A stretch of DNA of 64,000 nucleotides from Seriola aureovittata (GCF_021018895.1 NC_079373.1:23883376-23947375); one strand, 5' to 3'; shown: positions 37,458-50,250, counted from the first letter of the stretch. The notes: generated by a model from the sequence alone, not told the origin. Program-made: numbers and translations.

Positions 37458-38159
37458 GGGGTGGGGGGTGGGGTGTGTGTGTGTGTGTATGTGTGTGTGG
37501 GGGTGGGGGGGGGGGGGGGGGGGGTGGGGGGTGTTCCTCCACTCTGGGCTTTTATGGCCAAACAAGAATGTTGGTGTAATCGGGCTTGTTTAGTCTGGTC
37601 AGATAACAAGGAACATTTACAATGGCCCTGTTGGGACGAGGTCTGTTTGATGTGTGGTCTGGCACAGAAAACGTGAGGAGAGGTCATGTTTACTGAACAT
37701 CATAAAACAGGCATGTGTTTAGTTACTCACACACTCATAAAGTTGCCTGTTTTCATGCATTCAGTGCACTCGTGAGGACCCTCCATTCATTCTCTTTAAA
37801 GTGTATTCAGAAAGTACCGCTCCACTTTGTTCACATTTTGTTATGTTGCAGCCTTTTGATGAAATCACTTGTCTTTTGACATTTTCCCCCCTCATCAATC
37901 TGGGCTTAATACTTTATAATTTGTCCCCTAACCCCCCTGTGGTGAAAATCCAGTGTTTAACCTTGTTAACGTGTCCATATAGTGTTTGTTTATATAATAC
38001 CAGATATATCAGGAGTGAAGTAAGCGGTCAACACCATGACTGAGTATTTCCACCTTGGAACTGCAGTGAAACCAATGACAGTCTCATAAAAACAGAGTGC
38101 ACTGATCTTTCACCTGTCAACCTGGAGCATGCAGGCGCTGGTAGTGGGGTGGGGGGTGG
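37458..38159 (+). repeat. Tandem segmental duplication, copy 2
   Basis: Same content as the preceding copy at +688 bp, with the (TG)n and G tracts of different length (a 21-G run near 37505). It ends in the same GGTAGTGGGGTGGGGGGTGG (38140-38159), after which unique sequence starts. The junction therefore falls inside a shared G-tract, as expected from misaligned recombination or replication slippage, or from a misassembly. Confidence 0.92.
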
Positions 38160-38397
38160 TTGGGAGGCACAAGGCCTGGTCTAGAATTTCTCAATGAGGA
38201 AGTAAGAGCAGATGAGCTTCCAGCACCAGTTTACTATTTTTCTTTTTCACTTTTTATGTGGGAAAACCATGTTAAACAAAATATTAAATCATAACAGAGT
38301 ATTTTTTTTTTTTTTACATAGTTTAAAACATGTCTGGAGAGGAACTTTAAAGATAAGCAGCTTCAGTTGCAGACATGTGTTCTGAGTGAAGTGTAAT
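38160..38397. other. Short unassigned stretch
   Basis: Contains a T run near 38302-38315; otherwise featureless. Confidence 0.5.
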
Positions 38398-38915
38398 CAT
38401 CCAGCAGCAGCAGCTCTGTGGATGAAACACCTTGTTGATGAGAGACTGGACTGGCTGGAGCTAACAGAAGGGCTACAGTCATTAAGATAACCACTCTTTA
38501 CAACCGCGGTGAACAGAACAGCTTCTCAGATTGAACAACACGTCCAATCTTAAGGTGGACGAGCTACAACAGCAGAAGACCACATCAAAGTTTCACTTCC
38601 TGTCAGCCAAGAACACAAATCCAAGACTGCAGTGGACTCTGAGATGTGGCCTGGTCTGATGGATCTGGATTTCTGCAGAGGCAGCAGATGAATCCATGGA
38701 CCCGACCTGCCCTGTGTGAACAGTCCAGGCTGCTTATGCTGCTGCTGTTGCTGCTGCTGGTGGTGTAATGGTGCAGGAAATGTTTTCTTAGCCCCTTAAT
38801 ACCAATCAATTATGGTTTGAATGCCCCATCCTCTCTGAGTGTTGCGGTTGACCACGTGCATCCCTTTACGGCTGCAGTTTAATTTGACATATCTTCTCAC
38901 GGCCACTTCCAGCAC
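38398..38915 (+). pseudogene. Tc1-like transposase relic
   Basis: The DNA matches, in order, a fish Tc1-like transposase I recognise: ATAACCACTCTTTACAACC, GCTACAACAGCAGAAGACCAC, GGTCTGATGGATCTGGATTTC (the W-S-D region carrying a catalytic Asp), GAATCCATGGACCCGACCTG, CCCTTAATACCAATCAATTA and GACCACGTGCATCCCTTTAC. It stops at CACTTCCAGCA, just before the second catalytic Asp motif. Stops and frame changes interrupt it. A (CTG)n-rich expansion (38731-38765) sits inside. Non-functional. Confidence 0.8.
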
Positions 38916-39060
38916 ACACTGAGTTGTATGAGAAGGTTTGGGCACTCTGGGCAAATTCTCTATATTGTTGACTTTCTTCAAACGTTATTGCACTGTTCAT
39001 AACAATAACAATAAAGAACAATAATCGTGATGTGTAAAAGTTTGGGCAGATCACTTCAAG
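38916..39060 (+). mobile_element. Second DNA-transposon fragment abutting the Tc1 relic
   Basis: AAGGTTTGGGCACTCTGGG at about 38933 and TGTGTAAAAGTTTGGGCAGA at about 39031 resemble the two ends of a MITE whose termini contain 'AAGTTTGGGCACCCC'. Its insertion or recombination may have cut the transposase relic. Confidence 0.45.
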
Positions 39061-39148
39061 CTATGAGATATTTTTGGAGGCTGTCTTGCACTCACTGCAT
39101 TATTATCCTTATGATTTCTCTCTTGTAATTTTATGTGGTTCAAATAGA

Positions 39149-39244
39149 CACACACACACACACACAAACAAAAAAGTGCATAAACACTCTAATACATCCA
39201 CTTAACATAAAACAAACACTTCCTCCTCTTCTTTCTCTCTTCCT

Positions 39245-39287
<43 letters not shown>
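39149..39287 (+). repeat. Two (CA)n microsatellites
   Basis: CA tracts at 39149-39166 and 39247-39287. Confidence 0.95.
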
Positions 39288-39289
<2 letters not shown>

Positions 39290-39912
39290 CCTCTGGGGCC
39301 AGCCTAAGCAGGACAGTTGCTGAGGTAATGGTCCTCGGAGAGACGCCGGCCTTCTCCCCTGAGCTCCTCCTGCATTATTGAAAGGCCGGTTCATTCGTGT
39401 CAACAGGAACTTCCTGCCTGCCTGAACAAGTGTAAGGGATACACACAAGCACCAGTCCGCCTGCACATTCAGTAACCGGAGAATGCCAAGGCCCCGGCTA
39501 AGAGGAGCCGCCACATCCGCCACGTCGGGTGGACCGAGTTGGGTGTAAGTGGGTTGCGTAACCCACCGGGACTTGACACCGACGGCGGCAACAATGGAGT
39601 GTTTGAAAATTTTCTCCGCTGTGATCAGTGATCAGGAAACTGAAAGGAGGGTTTAGTTCGTGGGGCTTTTCAGGAGGTTTGTGAATGGATAGTCGGTGGT
39701 TCACTACTCAATGAACAGAGCAGTGAGGAGGGATTACATGCTTTCAGCAAAGGAGAATAGCCGGTGCTTCCCAATCCTGAACCCTAACTCTAGTCTCGGA
39801 GCCTGTTTGCCCGGACTCCAATGAAAACTTGAAAACACCGTTTGAATCAAGAAGCTCAAGTCCAAACTTAAAACATTTCTCTCGAAGAAGGAAAAGAAGT
39901 TTAGCGTGTTAG

Positions 39913-39914
<2 letters not shown>
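39288..39914. other. Unassigned sequence
   Basis: Slightly CpG-richer around 39480-39600 but no recognised gene. Confidence 0.5.
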
Positions 39915-39950
<36 letters not shown>

Positions 39951-39953
39951 TGT
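39915..39953 (+). repeat. (TG)n microsatellite
   Basis: TG dinucleotides with one TA interruption. Confidence 0.95.
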
Positions 39954-42900
39954 CATGCAGAACCTCCTTCTGAATCTGTCATGTGCACAGAACTTAGCGG
40001 CGGAGCGTTCACGGTGTCATGAGAACTCAGAGGTTAGTGATCAGGCAGCCGTCACATCTTGACACTGATGAGCGTCAATATATGGATCCCCGCTCCGGAT
40101 ATTTGATTCCTGTCTTCTCCCGGCGCCGACATGAGGATGCTGTTGTCAGTTTTGTCCTTGATCAGAAACGTCTTGGTGTTTATCACCGAGCTGGATTTCT
40201 CTCCTTCCCTCCCAGCCCGGATCGTCTGCCCTCAAAGGATGTCATGGGATGCGGAGAGGAAGCCAAATTTAACCACAACAGTTCACATGACCGCTCAACA
40301 AATGCTGCCATTCAGGAAGGAGTATCACTAAAGCGAAGCATGTTTCACTGTGCATGTGCTTCCCGTGTACAACTTTCTCATGCACATGTTTTTTAAAATA
40401 ATTCAGCCATGGAAGAGATATTTTTACACCAGTGAGGACTTGTGTCACGGAAATGTAGTTTCTGGCTGAGATCTCAGGTTCAGTTGCCCGGGACAGAATC
40501 ACACACAACCAGCTTAAAAATCTGAGATCTGATAACTGCGGGTTTTATAAACAAAATTTCATCTATATCGAGGATGAGACTAAAGTTACTCTTTAGTTTG
40601 GACTATACTGCTGCAACATTGGTAGAAACTTATAGAGCTATAGGCAAATAAATACTTGGGGGGAGGGGCATAATAATAGCACAACTTCACATAATACAAC
40701 ACAAAAAAGGTAACAATACGTCTTTGTCACTGTCACTTTAATAAACATAAAATTAGGATTATTACATTTCAGTGGTTCTGACATCAGGTGATTACCTCAT
40801 GATTACTTCATTATTACAGCATCAGCTAACAGATGTGGGTTCGGCTCTGTCTGACTCACGTTGTACGTTTGCTCAGCAGTTATTTCTCAGATCCACATGT
40901 TACGATGTGAGATTGTCCTCCTAATAAAATAATAAAAATGACAGAATCAGCTGATAGTTTCAGCCCTTACACAAAAGATATCATTAGTTGTATGTATGAG
41001 TGACAGAGTAGTGTAGTCAGTCATGTGATGTTATCATAGATAGCCAACTTTTTTTTTTTTTTAAGCATGACGATGACGGTTCTTGGATCTTAACTCAGTA
41101 GTAATTTCAACCCAAACCCAAATAATGATCTTTCCCCTAAATATAACCAAAACTTAACCCAACTTTTGGGTAGACACAGGTCTTACTGAAGAGTCTGCTG
41201 TTGGTTTGAAGTTAGTTTGAAGTTGGTATTGGCCAGCTGCACTTGTACACTTAATTACACAAGTTAAAAAAGTAATGAAACACTGATTAATTTAAATAAT
41301 AAACCGGCTCAGCTCCTCCCCCTCAGCTAGTCACATGTCTGTGATGAAAACAATAACAGGAAGTAAAAAAAACAAAACAAACAGGACAATAATAATATAT
41401 TACATTTTGTTACCATCTATTTATCACAGTTGCTTCACAGTAGACAGTATCAATGAAAGCCGAACAGATAAAGAGCAGAGAAGTCATTGACTCGCAGTAA
41501 CTTGCTGCCAAAGAACAAAACAAACAAATACAACATAATAACAGGAAAGCACGGTCTGCAGAGCCGAGTTGCACAAAGTGCTTTAAAAGACGACATTCTT
41601 GTTCCTCATGGGCCGCCATAAAGCTTTATTTACTCGACCTCTGAGCCTGGGGTCACATGCTTGGCCCTTCAAGGCAGAACGGCACCTCATTTGAAGTGGG
41701 CCACTTGTGGAATTCCCAGCAGACCTTTCATGTTGTAAAAATTCCTGTGTATCCTGGTAAACACTGAGTAGTTTGACCTCATCCAGCAGGAAGTTCAAAA
41801 GGTCACAGTGGATTTGGTGGGCGGAGCCTTTCTCACCCACACCTGATAAGCAGCAGATTACAGGTTCATGCCCTGGGTAGGGTGTCGGTGACCTTTTGAA
41901 CTCTTCTGAGACTGACCACACAGCAACAAATGAACGATGTATTAGAATGAATGAAAAACAGCGTGCACAGATTAGTCATTCAGGTAATCATATTCAGTAA
42001 TTTGAGGGTGTAAGTGATTAATTCACACGTACAAATGATCAAGACTTTAACCGAGCAGAGGAAAATGGCTGCGACAGCTCATGAATATGGTCACAAACAG
42101 GGTCATAAAACAGACTCACTTTTAACACCTGGTGGATGACTCCTCTCTCGACAGTGGAAAACTGTCATTCAAGGCTGTAACGTTAAACTCAGGCTTCCTC
42201 CCCGCCTTTAAATAGGACTGTCATAAATCACAAGAGGGATTGATTTAAGACCATTTCCACACTGAGGCAACTACATTTTTTATTTGATTTTTTTTTTACA
42301 GAGGAGGGAAAGCGGCCGCTCAGAGAACATTGTCTTTTCGAACAGGGATCTACAGTATTTCTGCGCTGCCGTCACTGACCTATTTTAACCCCTCTCCCAG
42401 CCCTTGCAAAAAAATGATCTAAGACTGCTAAAAGTCAAACATCTGACTCAACATGGCATCACTGCCGAGCGGAAGCAGAGGCTTGTGAGGGGCTGAAATA
42501 TTGATGCTGTGAAAGGAGGCGTGAGTTCCCAGATTTGCCTCTTGCGCTCTTGCTACAAACCAGGGAGATGATGCATTTTCTACAATCCAACTACGTAACA
42601 CGCTGTCTTTTCATACAGCCCAACAAAGTCGTTTTATTTTATTTCACCACTCCAACTCTCCAGTACAAAATTATTATTATCAAATTATTAAATTACTTAC
42701 ATCTAAGATAGTGGCAACAGTACACTTCGTTACAAGATAGATAGACAGTGTCGCAATTGTTGTAAACTTTTCAGACCAAAAGGGGAATTATTTAGACAAA
42801 GAAGAACATTGATGGTGTTTGAAGACAAAAATCGTATCATGTCGAAGTTGAGTGAAGCAGGTACCTGTCACCTTGAGTCAGGTTCAGCGTGTGCTCAAGG

Positions 42901-43080
42901 CCTCACTGGGCATCAGGCTGCAGCTGTGGATTTACAAACCAACATGTTGGCCACTCGACTTATGACACCATGTGGCTGCACTATGCAACTGTTTCACAGG
43001 TGTTTGTCATTCAGCAGCACCACAGATCCACGTCCCTGCACTTCTCCAATTCTCACTGACAAAGTGTTTGCTATTTCAAA
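39954..43080. other. Long unassigned stretch
   Basis: Contains a 125-codon plus-strand frame at 40019-40396. It has no splice-site support and no recognised family, and its length is near chance expectation. No repeat recognised. Confidence 0.5.
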
Positions 43081-43081
43081 T

Positions 43082-43104
43082 ATGTTTTTTTTTTTTTTTT
43101 TTTT
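43082..43104 (+). repeat. Poly-T run
   Basis: About 20 consecutive Ts; possibly the tail of an inverted retroposed sequence, but no source was identified. Confidence 0.85.
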
Positions 43105-43379
43105 GCTGTTGTAGTTCTTTATAGGAAAATATAAACGAAACAAGTGGCTTCATTCACACAGCGGATTGGAATAAGATTATACTTAATGCTTTCTAGAAGA
43201 TCATGCGCTTATGGGAAGTTGCGTAATACACAGAGTGAGTCAGAGCTGCTTCAGAGCAAGAGTTAATCAAAACAGTGTGTGTGTTCTCTGTGTGCGTGTG
43301 TGTGTTGTTGGAGTGTGTTGTGGAAATAGTGTGAAAGAGAGCGTGAAGTGAGGAGTAACAGTAAAACCAGCTTTATGTT

Positions 43380-43404
43380 TTGTGTGTGTGTGTGTGTGTG
43401 TGTG
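43380..43404 (+). repeat. (TG)n microsatellite
   Basis: Twelve TG dinucleotides. Confidence 0.95.
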
Positions 43405-45229
43405 GCGGACCAGTGCATGGAAAATAACTTATGGGAGGCTGCAGGTCTCATGTTTAGAGTCCCTGCAGTGCTTCTCACAGTTACATCATGACTCATAAGT
43501 AATGCAATGCCCCGATTCCTTCAGCTGCCACACATGTTGCTGCTGCCTGTCCGTGTTCCCCTGCGCTGCTGCAGATATCTTCACATTATGCAACAGGTAG
43601 CTGCAGCCAAGTCGTCCGATTGGTCAGAGGAGCTGTATATGCCTGTTCTGCTTTTTTTGTAGTTATCATACAGTCGAGCTTTGTTGCATGTTATCATGTG
43701 ATTTACTTTCGCAGTTATATTATTTTAATCCTGCTTTCATTCGTTCATAGACACAGGATGTTATGTGTTTCCAGTTTTTTAATGGCATGTTATATAATGT
43801 ATAAATGTATTGTAGGAAAGACTGCACCGCTATTGCTTTGGTGGCACAGGGTATTTATTGGAATTGCTGTAATTGCATCATTCGGAGGCTGCATTTGAAG
43901 ACCGACTGCATCACAGCGGTGCGACGAGGCTGTCCCATGACCCAGGCTCCTTTTTCCTGAGAAATGTGGACTTCTTTTCCTGGGCAACAAAGGATCCAAC
44001 GGGTGGACCAACCTATCCCAAGATTCATTGCGGTACAAGTGTTAAAACTGATGGCCTCAAAACCTCAAAAAAAAAAAAAAAAGTTACGTGTTGTCAAGGT
44101 TGCTAGGCGACAGCGCATCATAATGCAATGGTGAGGGCGGGCACAGATGGTGACGCAAAGCGAAAATCCTTCGTCTCATTTTGGTTCGGCCTTCGCGGTC
44201 TTCGACGGCTACTTTGTCGTCCTCAGCAATAAATGTCTTACTCGACCTTTTTATTTTTTGGTCCGACCTTTTGATTCTATCCTTTTCTCTTCCTCTTTAC
44301 CTTCCTCACGTCATCAGCCAATCGATCCTGATGCTGTGCACCTGTGTTGTGTGTCGGAGACGTGAACACAGTGCTGTTACATTCAGTAAAGCTTCAAATA
44401 TGAATCATCATGCCTTTTTTTTTTAATACATGTTTCATTTTTGGCCCTGAAGGAATGCGACATCTATTCCATCAGATCATTTATTATTTTTGTAAGATAC
44501 AGGTTGTAATGTGTGAGTGACAGTAAATTGAAACATCTTGAGTGAGTAGCACATGCAGAAATAACACATTACAGCAGATGAAGTGTTGTTGCACATGACA
44601 ACAACAAACCCACACCACAGCAGGCTGGTATGGGTGTGAAGCCTTCATAACAAGAGTCCACCCACTGCACCCAGCAGTCTCCTGCACTCATCTAATTATA
44701 GTGTATGCAAATGAGGATTTGACTGTGATCTCGGAGAACTTTGGAACAATGAATCATAGCGTTTTTTTGGAGAAGCACAATGGAAAAACAACAATTTATA
44801 GATGGAAAGACTGAATCACTTGCACACACAGCTGTAAACATGTCAGGTGAGTCATTTCCTTAATAATGTGCCTTTAATCACCATCATTATAAAGTTATGT
44901 TGTGCAAACACCTTCTGTGACCTCCAGGTTGTAACATATCTCAATGAGGGTGAGTCACCAGAAAAACTCGGCACTGTTGTGAGTCACTTTTTGATACTTC
45001 TATCAAAATAGTGGCTCTCTACTCTCTAACTGCAAGAAAGGAAACACACTGCATAACATTTATTTGTTGTAAAACAGAATAAATTACAATTGAAGTCTTG
45101 GAAACAAATATCAGTGAGGATGTATGAAGCATTTCTGGACCCTTATCAAATGTTTGTTGGTTAAGTGTCTACCTGCCCAGCACCAGTGGACAGACACAGT
45201 ATCTGAGTGCTGAGAATAAGGGCTGCAAA
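43405..45229. other. Unassigned sequence
   Basis: Poly-A at 44067-44082 and a T run at about 44416. No supported gene. Confidence 0.5.
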
Positions 45230-45420
45230 ATGAAGCCAACACAGAAGTGCCAGTTCCTCTAATGACCACTAGAGTCTGGCTCCAAAAGCGAGTCTGTCCC
45301 CATAGACTCCCATGTGAAAATGTTTAAGTGTAAAGCAGAAATAAACATGTTTACATACGGGTACCTAAAACAGTTTTGGTTTCTGTAGCTAGTTTTCTCC
45401 TTCGTGACAACTGTACGGGG
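45230..45420 (+). repeat. Dispersed fish repeat fragment
   Basis: GACCACTAGAGTCTGGCTCC and CCCATAGACTCCCATGTGAA are characteristic phrases of a high-copy percomorph repeat as I recall it. Confidence 0.5.
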
Positions 45421-45829
45421 GGTGAATTATCAAATATAAAATCCAAACCCGCGCCTATAGTTTTATCCTTGTAATATACTGTATGTAACTTCACCACCAA
45501 CAGGTTGAAGTTTTAATTTGGCGAATTCTTTGGTTAATGACAAAATACCTCCGAAGCTAATGAATCATCATCAGTTGTACTTTGTATTTACTGCTAATTA
45601 GCAATTCTTAGCATGCCAACACTCTAAAGTAGATAGATAGTAAACATCATAGCTACTGGACCATCTGATGTGGGTGTAGACTCGTTGTTGTCGTCTTGTT
45701 GTTGTCCATAAACTTGCATTGGCTACACTCCTGTTACAGTGCATGAGAGACGCAGATGCAGACGACTGCCTCAGTTAGAGAAAGGAAGACAAATTTAATG
45801 AGTTTCAGGTGAATTACTTTTGAAAAACA

Positions 45830-45960
45830 AAAAAACAAAACAAAACTATGAAGCTACCACTGGAAGCTGGTTAGCGTAGCTTAGCATGTGGACTGAAATG
45901 ATTTTCTCAGAGCAAAAGTTTACCGTTCCAAATGAATAGTCTATAAACATAATCTCTAGG
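45830..45960 (+). repeat. Dispersed percomorph repeat fragment
   Basis: GAAGCTGGTTAGCGTAGCTT followed by AGCATGTGGACTGAAA resembles the same repeat family as 23475-23580. Confidence 0.45.
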
Positions 45961-46159
45961 AGGAGATATGTGTTGTCATTACAAACTAACGGCGTCAGCG
46001 CAGGGCCGGAAACACCAGTGACGTGGGCTCCCTCCAGAGGACTCTCTTCGATGATGTCATCTCAAGGTGTCCATACATAATTTAGCCTCCTGGCTCACAG
46101 TGAGGTCAGGTCTGCAGCGTTCTCCTCTTCTCCTCCAACAACCATTTGTAAGAAAGAAA

Positions 46160-46294
46160 GAAAAAAAAAAAAAAAAGCTTATGGGTTTTTAATGATCCGG
46201 TGCTTTGGTGAGAGCCAAGGTGCTGAGGTAACCTGCTGGGCTGGCTTTTCACTTCTGTGCTACAGAGCGTGTGTGTGTGTGTGTGTGTGTGTGC

Positions 46295-46333
<39 letters not shown>
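46160..46333 (+). repeat. Poly-A run and (TG)n microsatellite
   Basis: Poly-A at 46160-46176. (TG)n with CGCG interruptions at 46269-46327, ending in TATATATA. Confidence 0.92.
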
Positions 46334-47080
46334 GCAGCAGTAATGTCAGACTGGCATACAACCTTTAGTAATTTTCTTCTAAAAGTTGTAAAGAGCCAAT
46401 GGCTGCCTATGAAAGAGGGGCTCTCCGTAGCCTGCCGTGCAACAGACTGGAACATGTATATGTAAAAAATGTTTTTATTGTTTTTAACATTTAAACATCT
46501 TGCTTTGTCAAATATTCTGAAAATAACAATGTAGTGCTGTATTTTATTAGCACAACTATGTAGAAAAACCAAGAAAGTATGTCACTGATAATTAGGCTGT
46601 ACAGAGAGTGTGCAGTACTGAAAACCAGTAGGATTTGAACCAGATGCTGCACCACTGGCACTTTCTCAAACAAGCCCGCCGCGCTTCTCAGTCTTCACTG
46701 TGGGGCTGGACTTCAAATGCACTGAGCCTCAAAAGTATCAGACCCACATCGTCAGAACCTTCTGACACACAGGGTCTGTCCCAACACCCCAACGCATGTG
46801 TGGTCCTGAGGACTTAAGTAAGTAAGCTGGTTTCAGGACTGACGATAATCAACACATGAGGAAGTTTAGGTTTATGAAAATTATAATTCATGTCCGAACG
46901 CTACAAAGGATTGGCAGAAATTCCACACATACCAATTGGTAAATATTAGATCCTTTTATCAAACACCTTAAGAAATACTTTGATCCAACAGAAACCATTA
47001 GAAATAATATCATGCTCTGTCTGTTTTGTGTGCTCTCTATACGACACATAAACACACATGGGGAGGATAGGCTCTGAGAG

Positions 47081-47116
<36 letters not shown>

Positions 47117-47879
47117 TAGGCTGAAAAATCTCCAGCTGCTTTGATGCACCTTAAGTCAACAGTAAGACTAGGAAATGAACATGTTGACTAATCTATGGTC
47201 AGACTTGGTGATGTGCTCACTCTGTTTTTTTTTTTTGTGCATGTCTCAGTCAAACTTTGGGTGTATCCTGCTGACATCATGTGGTCCTTGAGGATTAATT
47301 TAAGGACAATTAGTGGTCTCAAACTTCCTGCTACCTGTTTTTTTTAGTCAGATCATTTGAGCACACACTCTGTGAGCACCTGTAATTATCCAAATGTCTC
47401 TTCTTTCGCATAATCTCTCTTTGCCTTAGTCATAAAAAGACAAACAAGAGACTTGTGGGAAATTTGTGAGCAGACTTTTGTAAATCTATGTGTTTACTTT
47501 AATTTAAAGGATTACTAAGGGATTTGCTTTCATTATTTTGGCTTTGGGATGGTCACTGAAACCACCTGGCTCCATGCTAGTCCGACCTTAACAAAACCTC
47601 ATGTTGGGTTAAATGGGGACAGTGACAGATAAAACCCTCAGGGCAGGATAGCTCTCACCTGCAGCTGTCAGACCTGTAACTATTACCTTACGTGACTTCT
47701 CAGTCCAAGGGCTTTTATTCTGGCCTGCAGTGTCACAGCGAGGGAGATTACTTTCTTCCACTGCTCATCACAGTGACATGGTTTACAAATGTACAGCAGA
47801 TGAAAATCAAACGAAAAATATACTCAAATACCAACTTTTTATATACGTAAGTACAGTCAGTCATGGTCTCCTTACTGGA
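46334..47879. other. Unassigned sequence
   Basis: Includes a (GA)n microsatellite at 47083-47114. No supported gene. Confidence 0.55.
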
Positions 47880-48500
47880 TTTATCTTTCAACCATATTTA
47901 ATGGTCTTCGTCGGCAGAAGGAGGTTTTCTCAGTTGGAGCTTTCAACTGCATCTCAAACAACATCCACACTGCTACATTTTCTGTCCGATCTCCATCCAG
48001 ATGACAGTTTTAGCTCCGTATCAGGAACGATCTCCGTCCACTACTATCAAACCTGAAAACACATATCACATGACCATTCACGTACACTGGGCCTGTGCGA
48101 GCCGGTGTTTACAGGAAGCAGACTGTCTACTCTGCAGTTGATTGGTTGCAGAAAATACTACGAACAAGGAACAACAAAGACAGCTGTAGCGTTAAAATGC
48201 AGAATTTAACAGCTGCTAGCAAAGGTCAGTAACGCTTGTAATTCATTATCCATGTTGCACTCACCACTGGTAGTCGAGGCAGATGACACCCAATCAGGGT
48301 GCGGCTGTGGGCGTCTACATCATCGTTTTCTAAAGGTCTCAGTTTTTGTCCGTCCAGATTACAACACAACCCCTGCAGTTTTCAAACTAAAAGTCTCTGT
48401 TTAAGGCGCTGGAAAACTCCGGAGTAGTGTGGACGCCAGGTGTAAACAAAGCAAAAGAGATGCATTTTAAAAGATGGAGTTTACCCAAGCATTCCTCAGT
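47880..48500. mobile_element. Non-autonomous DNA-transposon-like repeat, family P, best copy
   Basis: Left-end motifs ACATCCACACTGCTACATTTTC and CCGATCTCCATCCAG (47960-48010) are mirrored by right-end motifs GTCTCAGTTTTTGTCCGTCC and GGAGTAGTGTGGACGCCAGG then TGTAAACAAAGCAAAAGAGA (48330-48460). Between them is 300 bp without coding potential. Related copies are at 34225-34735 and 35765-36065. Superfamily assignment (hAT-like?) is uncertain. Confidence 0.5.
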
Positions 48501-49339
48501 TTCTTCCATTTCCATCACAAGCAAACTTCAGCCACTGATAAAGACCATGAGATATGGTTAAAAGTTTGGGGAAAAAAAGCTACTAAGTGGCCCTTCATTT
48601 AAGATTTTAGTCAAACTACTGTTTCCAAAGTCAAGAGTGAGCTTTGATCGATGTTGAGCAAACCGACCCTGTTCACTGTGAACCGCACTGTCTTGTTGCA
48701 GCTGTAAACTTTTGGATTCACAGGCACAAAATAATTCAGACAATTTTCAGTAAAAATCTGTTTAAATTTAATCACTGCATTAACAAAATTAGATTTTTTC
48801 TTTCCTTAGTTCCTCAGCCGAATAAAAAAAAGAAAACAGTATAATCCAGAGCATTGTAATGCATTGGTTACCAAAGACTGATCATGGATGGGAACGTGGA
48901 TACAGAAAAAAATCATCAATCACAGTTGCATGGAGAGAAGAGGAAAGGACAGAAGAGGGACAGAAACAAATGAGATCAAATGGAGCACATGGGAAAGAGG
49001 TGACTCAGTTGTATGAGGCTGATATGAGTAATTCTTGAGAAATGAGAGCGGCTCTCAGCGCATGACAGAGGCTGGAATAACGGTGCTGTCATGTCAGAGT
49101 CATGTCACTGAGTTAACATAGATAAGTAATGGTTAGTAGGTAGGAAGTTTGCAACTCTTGTCTGCAGTTATAACTTTATTTCTGACTGTTAAACTATTAA
49201 ATATATTATATATTTTTTTACTTTTACTGATTTTCCAATCCAACGCAGTGTTCCTCTCTCTTTGTCATGCCATTCGAAGTGAATCATAACAGGGTATTAT
49301 AGAGTTTAGAGGGTGTTTGCTGATGGGAAGCTGCAGGCC
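48501..49339. other. Unassigned sequence
   Basis: Nothing recognised. Confidence 0.5.
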
Positions 49340-49538
49340 TTTGAGCTCCTCATTAGAGACACCAGATGTCTTTGGCCTTTGGTGTGGCATGGGAACGATG
49401 AAGAAGAAGTGGGCGGAGGTTTTTTAGGAAAACGCCTCCTCTGTACCACATCAAAGCCCGCTGCCAAGAAGGTGAAGCCTGTGAGAAAACGCCGTCAAAG
49501 ACAAACTCCTGCATGTGGCATGATGAGTTGTGTGAAAG
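49340..49538 (+). other. Exon-like segment with donor signal (weak)
   Basis: GCTGCAG near 49337 could serve as an acceptor, though the preceding pyrimidine tract is poor. AAAG|GTAAAT at 49535-49544 is a fair donor. The open frame (49313-49603) contains KPAAKKVKPVRKRRQRQTP, a lysine/arginine-rich stretch. No family is recognised. Chance is the simpler explanation. Confidence 0.15.
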
Positions 49539-49924
49539 GTAAATATGATATAAAATTAAAAGTGTATTTGTTTATCTATTATTTAAGGTTAAATCATATT
49601 TAATTCTCATGCATTTATACACAACTTAAAAAGCCAAACATTTAATTTTGAAGGTTCAGGCTTCAGCTTCAAAGTGAGATCAAATACTCTAATATTTCAA
49701 ACTTCTACAATGACAATTATCACAAATTCAAGCTGTGCATCTTCCTAATATGCAGTTGTATTGTATGTGTTCTTATTTTCATCATGAAACATTTTAATGT
49801 CACATTTACAGGCTGAATTTGACAATTTGAAACCAAACACCACAAACAGGAAAAACGGACAAACTCCCACAAGTCCAATAAACGAGATGCCTCAACACTC
49901 ATTCATCCAAACACTTCACAAATC

Positions 49925-50250
49925 AGCGGGAATGGGTATATGACCAAAGGACAACAAAACAAAATGCATGGTAACATACTGATGTTTAGCAGGTATAATG
50001 TTTACCACCCTCACCACCTTAGCTATCATGTTAGCATGCTAACATTTGCCAAGTAACGCTAAACACAAAGAGGCTGATGGGAATGTACCTGTACCTGATT
50101 CTTTAATTAATTTTTTTGCCAGATGTTGTGGTATCACAAAGGTGATTTAGATTCATCCTCTGGAGACCTTATATGTCCGCACTAAAATTTCATGGCAATC
50201 CAACGAATACTTTCTCCGATGTTTCAGTTTTTGCAGAGCACCACCGCTAG
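49925..50250 (+). repeat. Dispersed percomorph repeat
   Basis: Contains in order ATGTTAGCATGCTAACATTT, AACACAAAGAGGCTGATGGG, AAATTTCATGGCAATCCAAC and CACCACCGCTAGTGTCG. This is the layout of a very common percomorph interspersed repeat that I recognise. Its class is unclear to me. Confidence 0.7.

Noticed and set aside
40019..40396. 125-codon frame as a candidate gene
   Set aside because: In about 50 kb on both strands an open frame of this length is expected about once by chance. There are no splice signals, no family resemblance that holds beyond a few residues, and a competing frame overlaps.
43620..43898. Hydrophobic 92-codon frame as a membrane protein
   Set aside because: Hydrophobicity follows from T-rich composition. 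There is no conserved motif, promoter or splice evidence.
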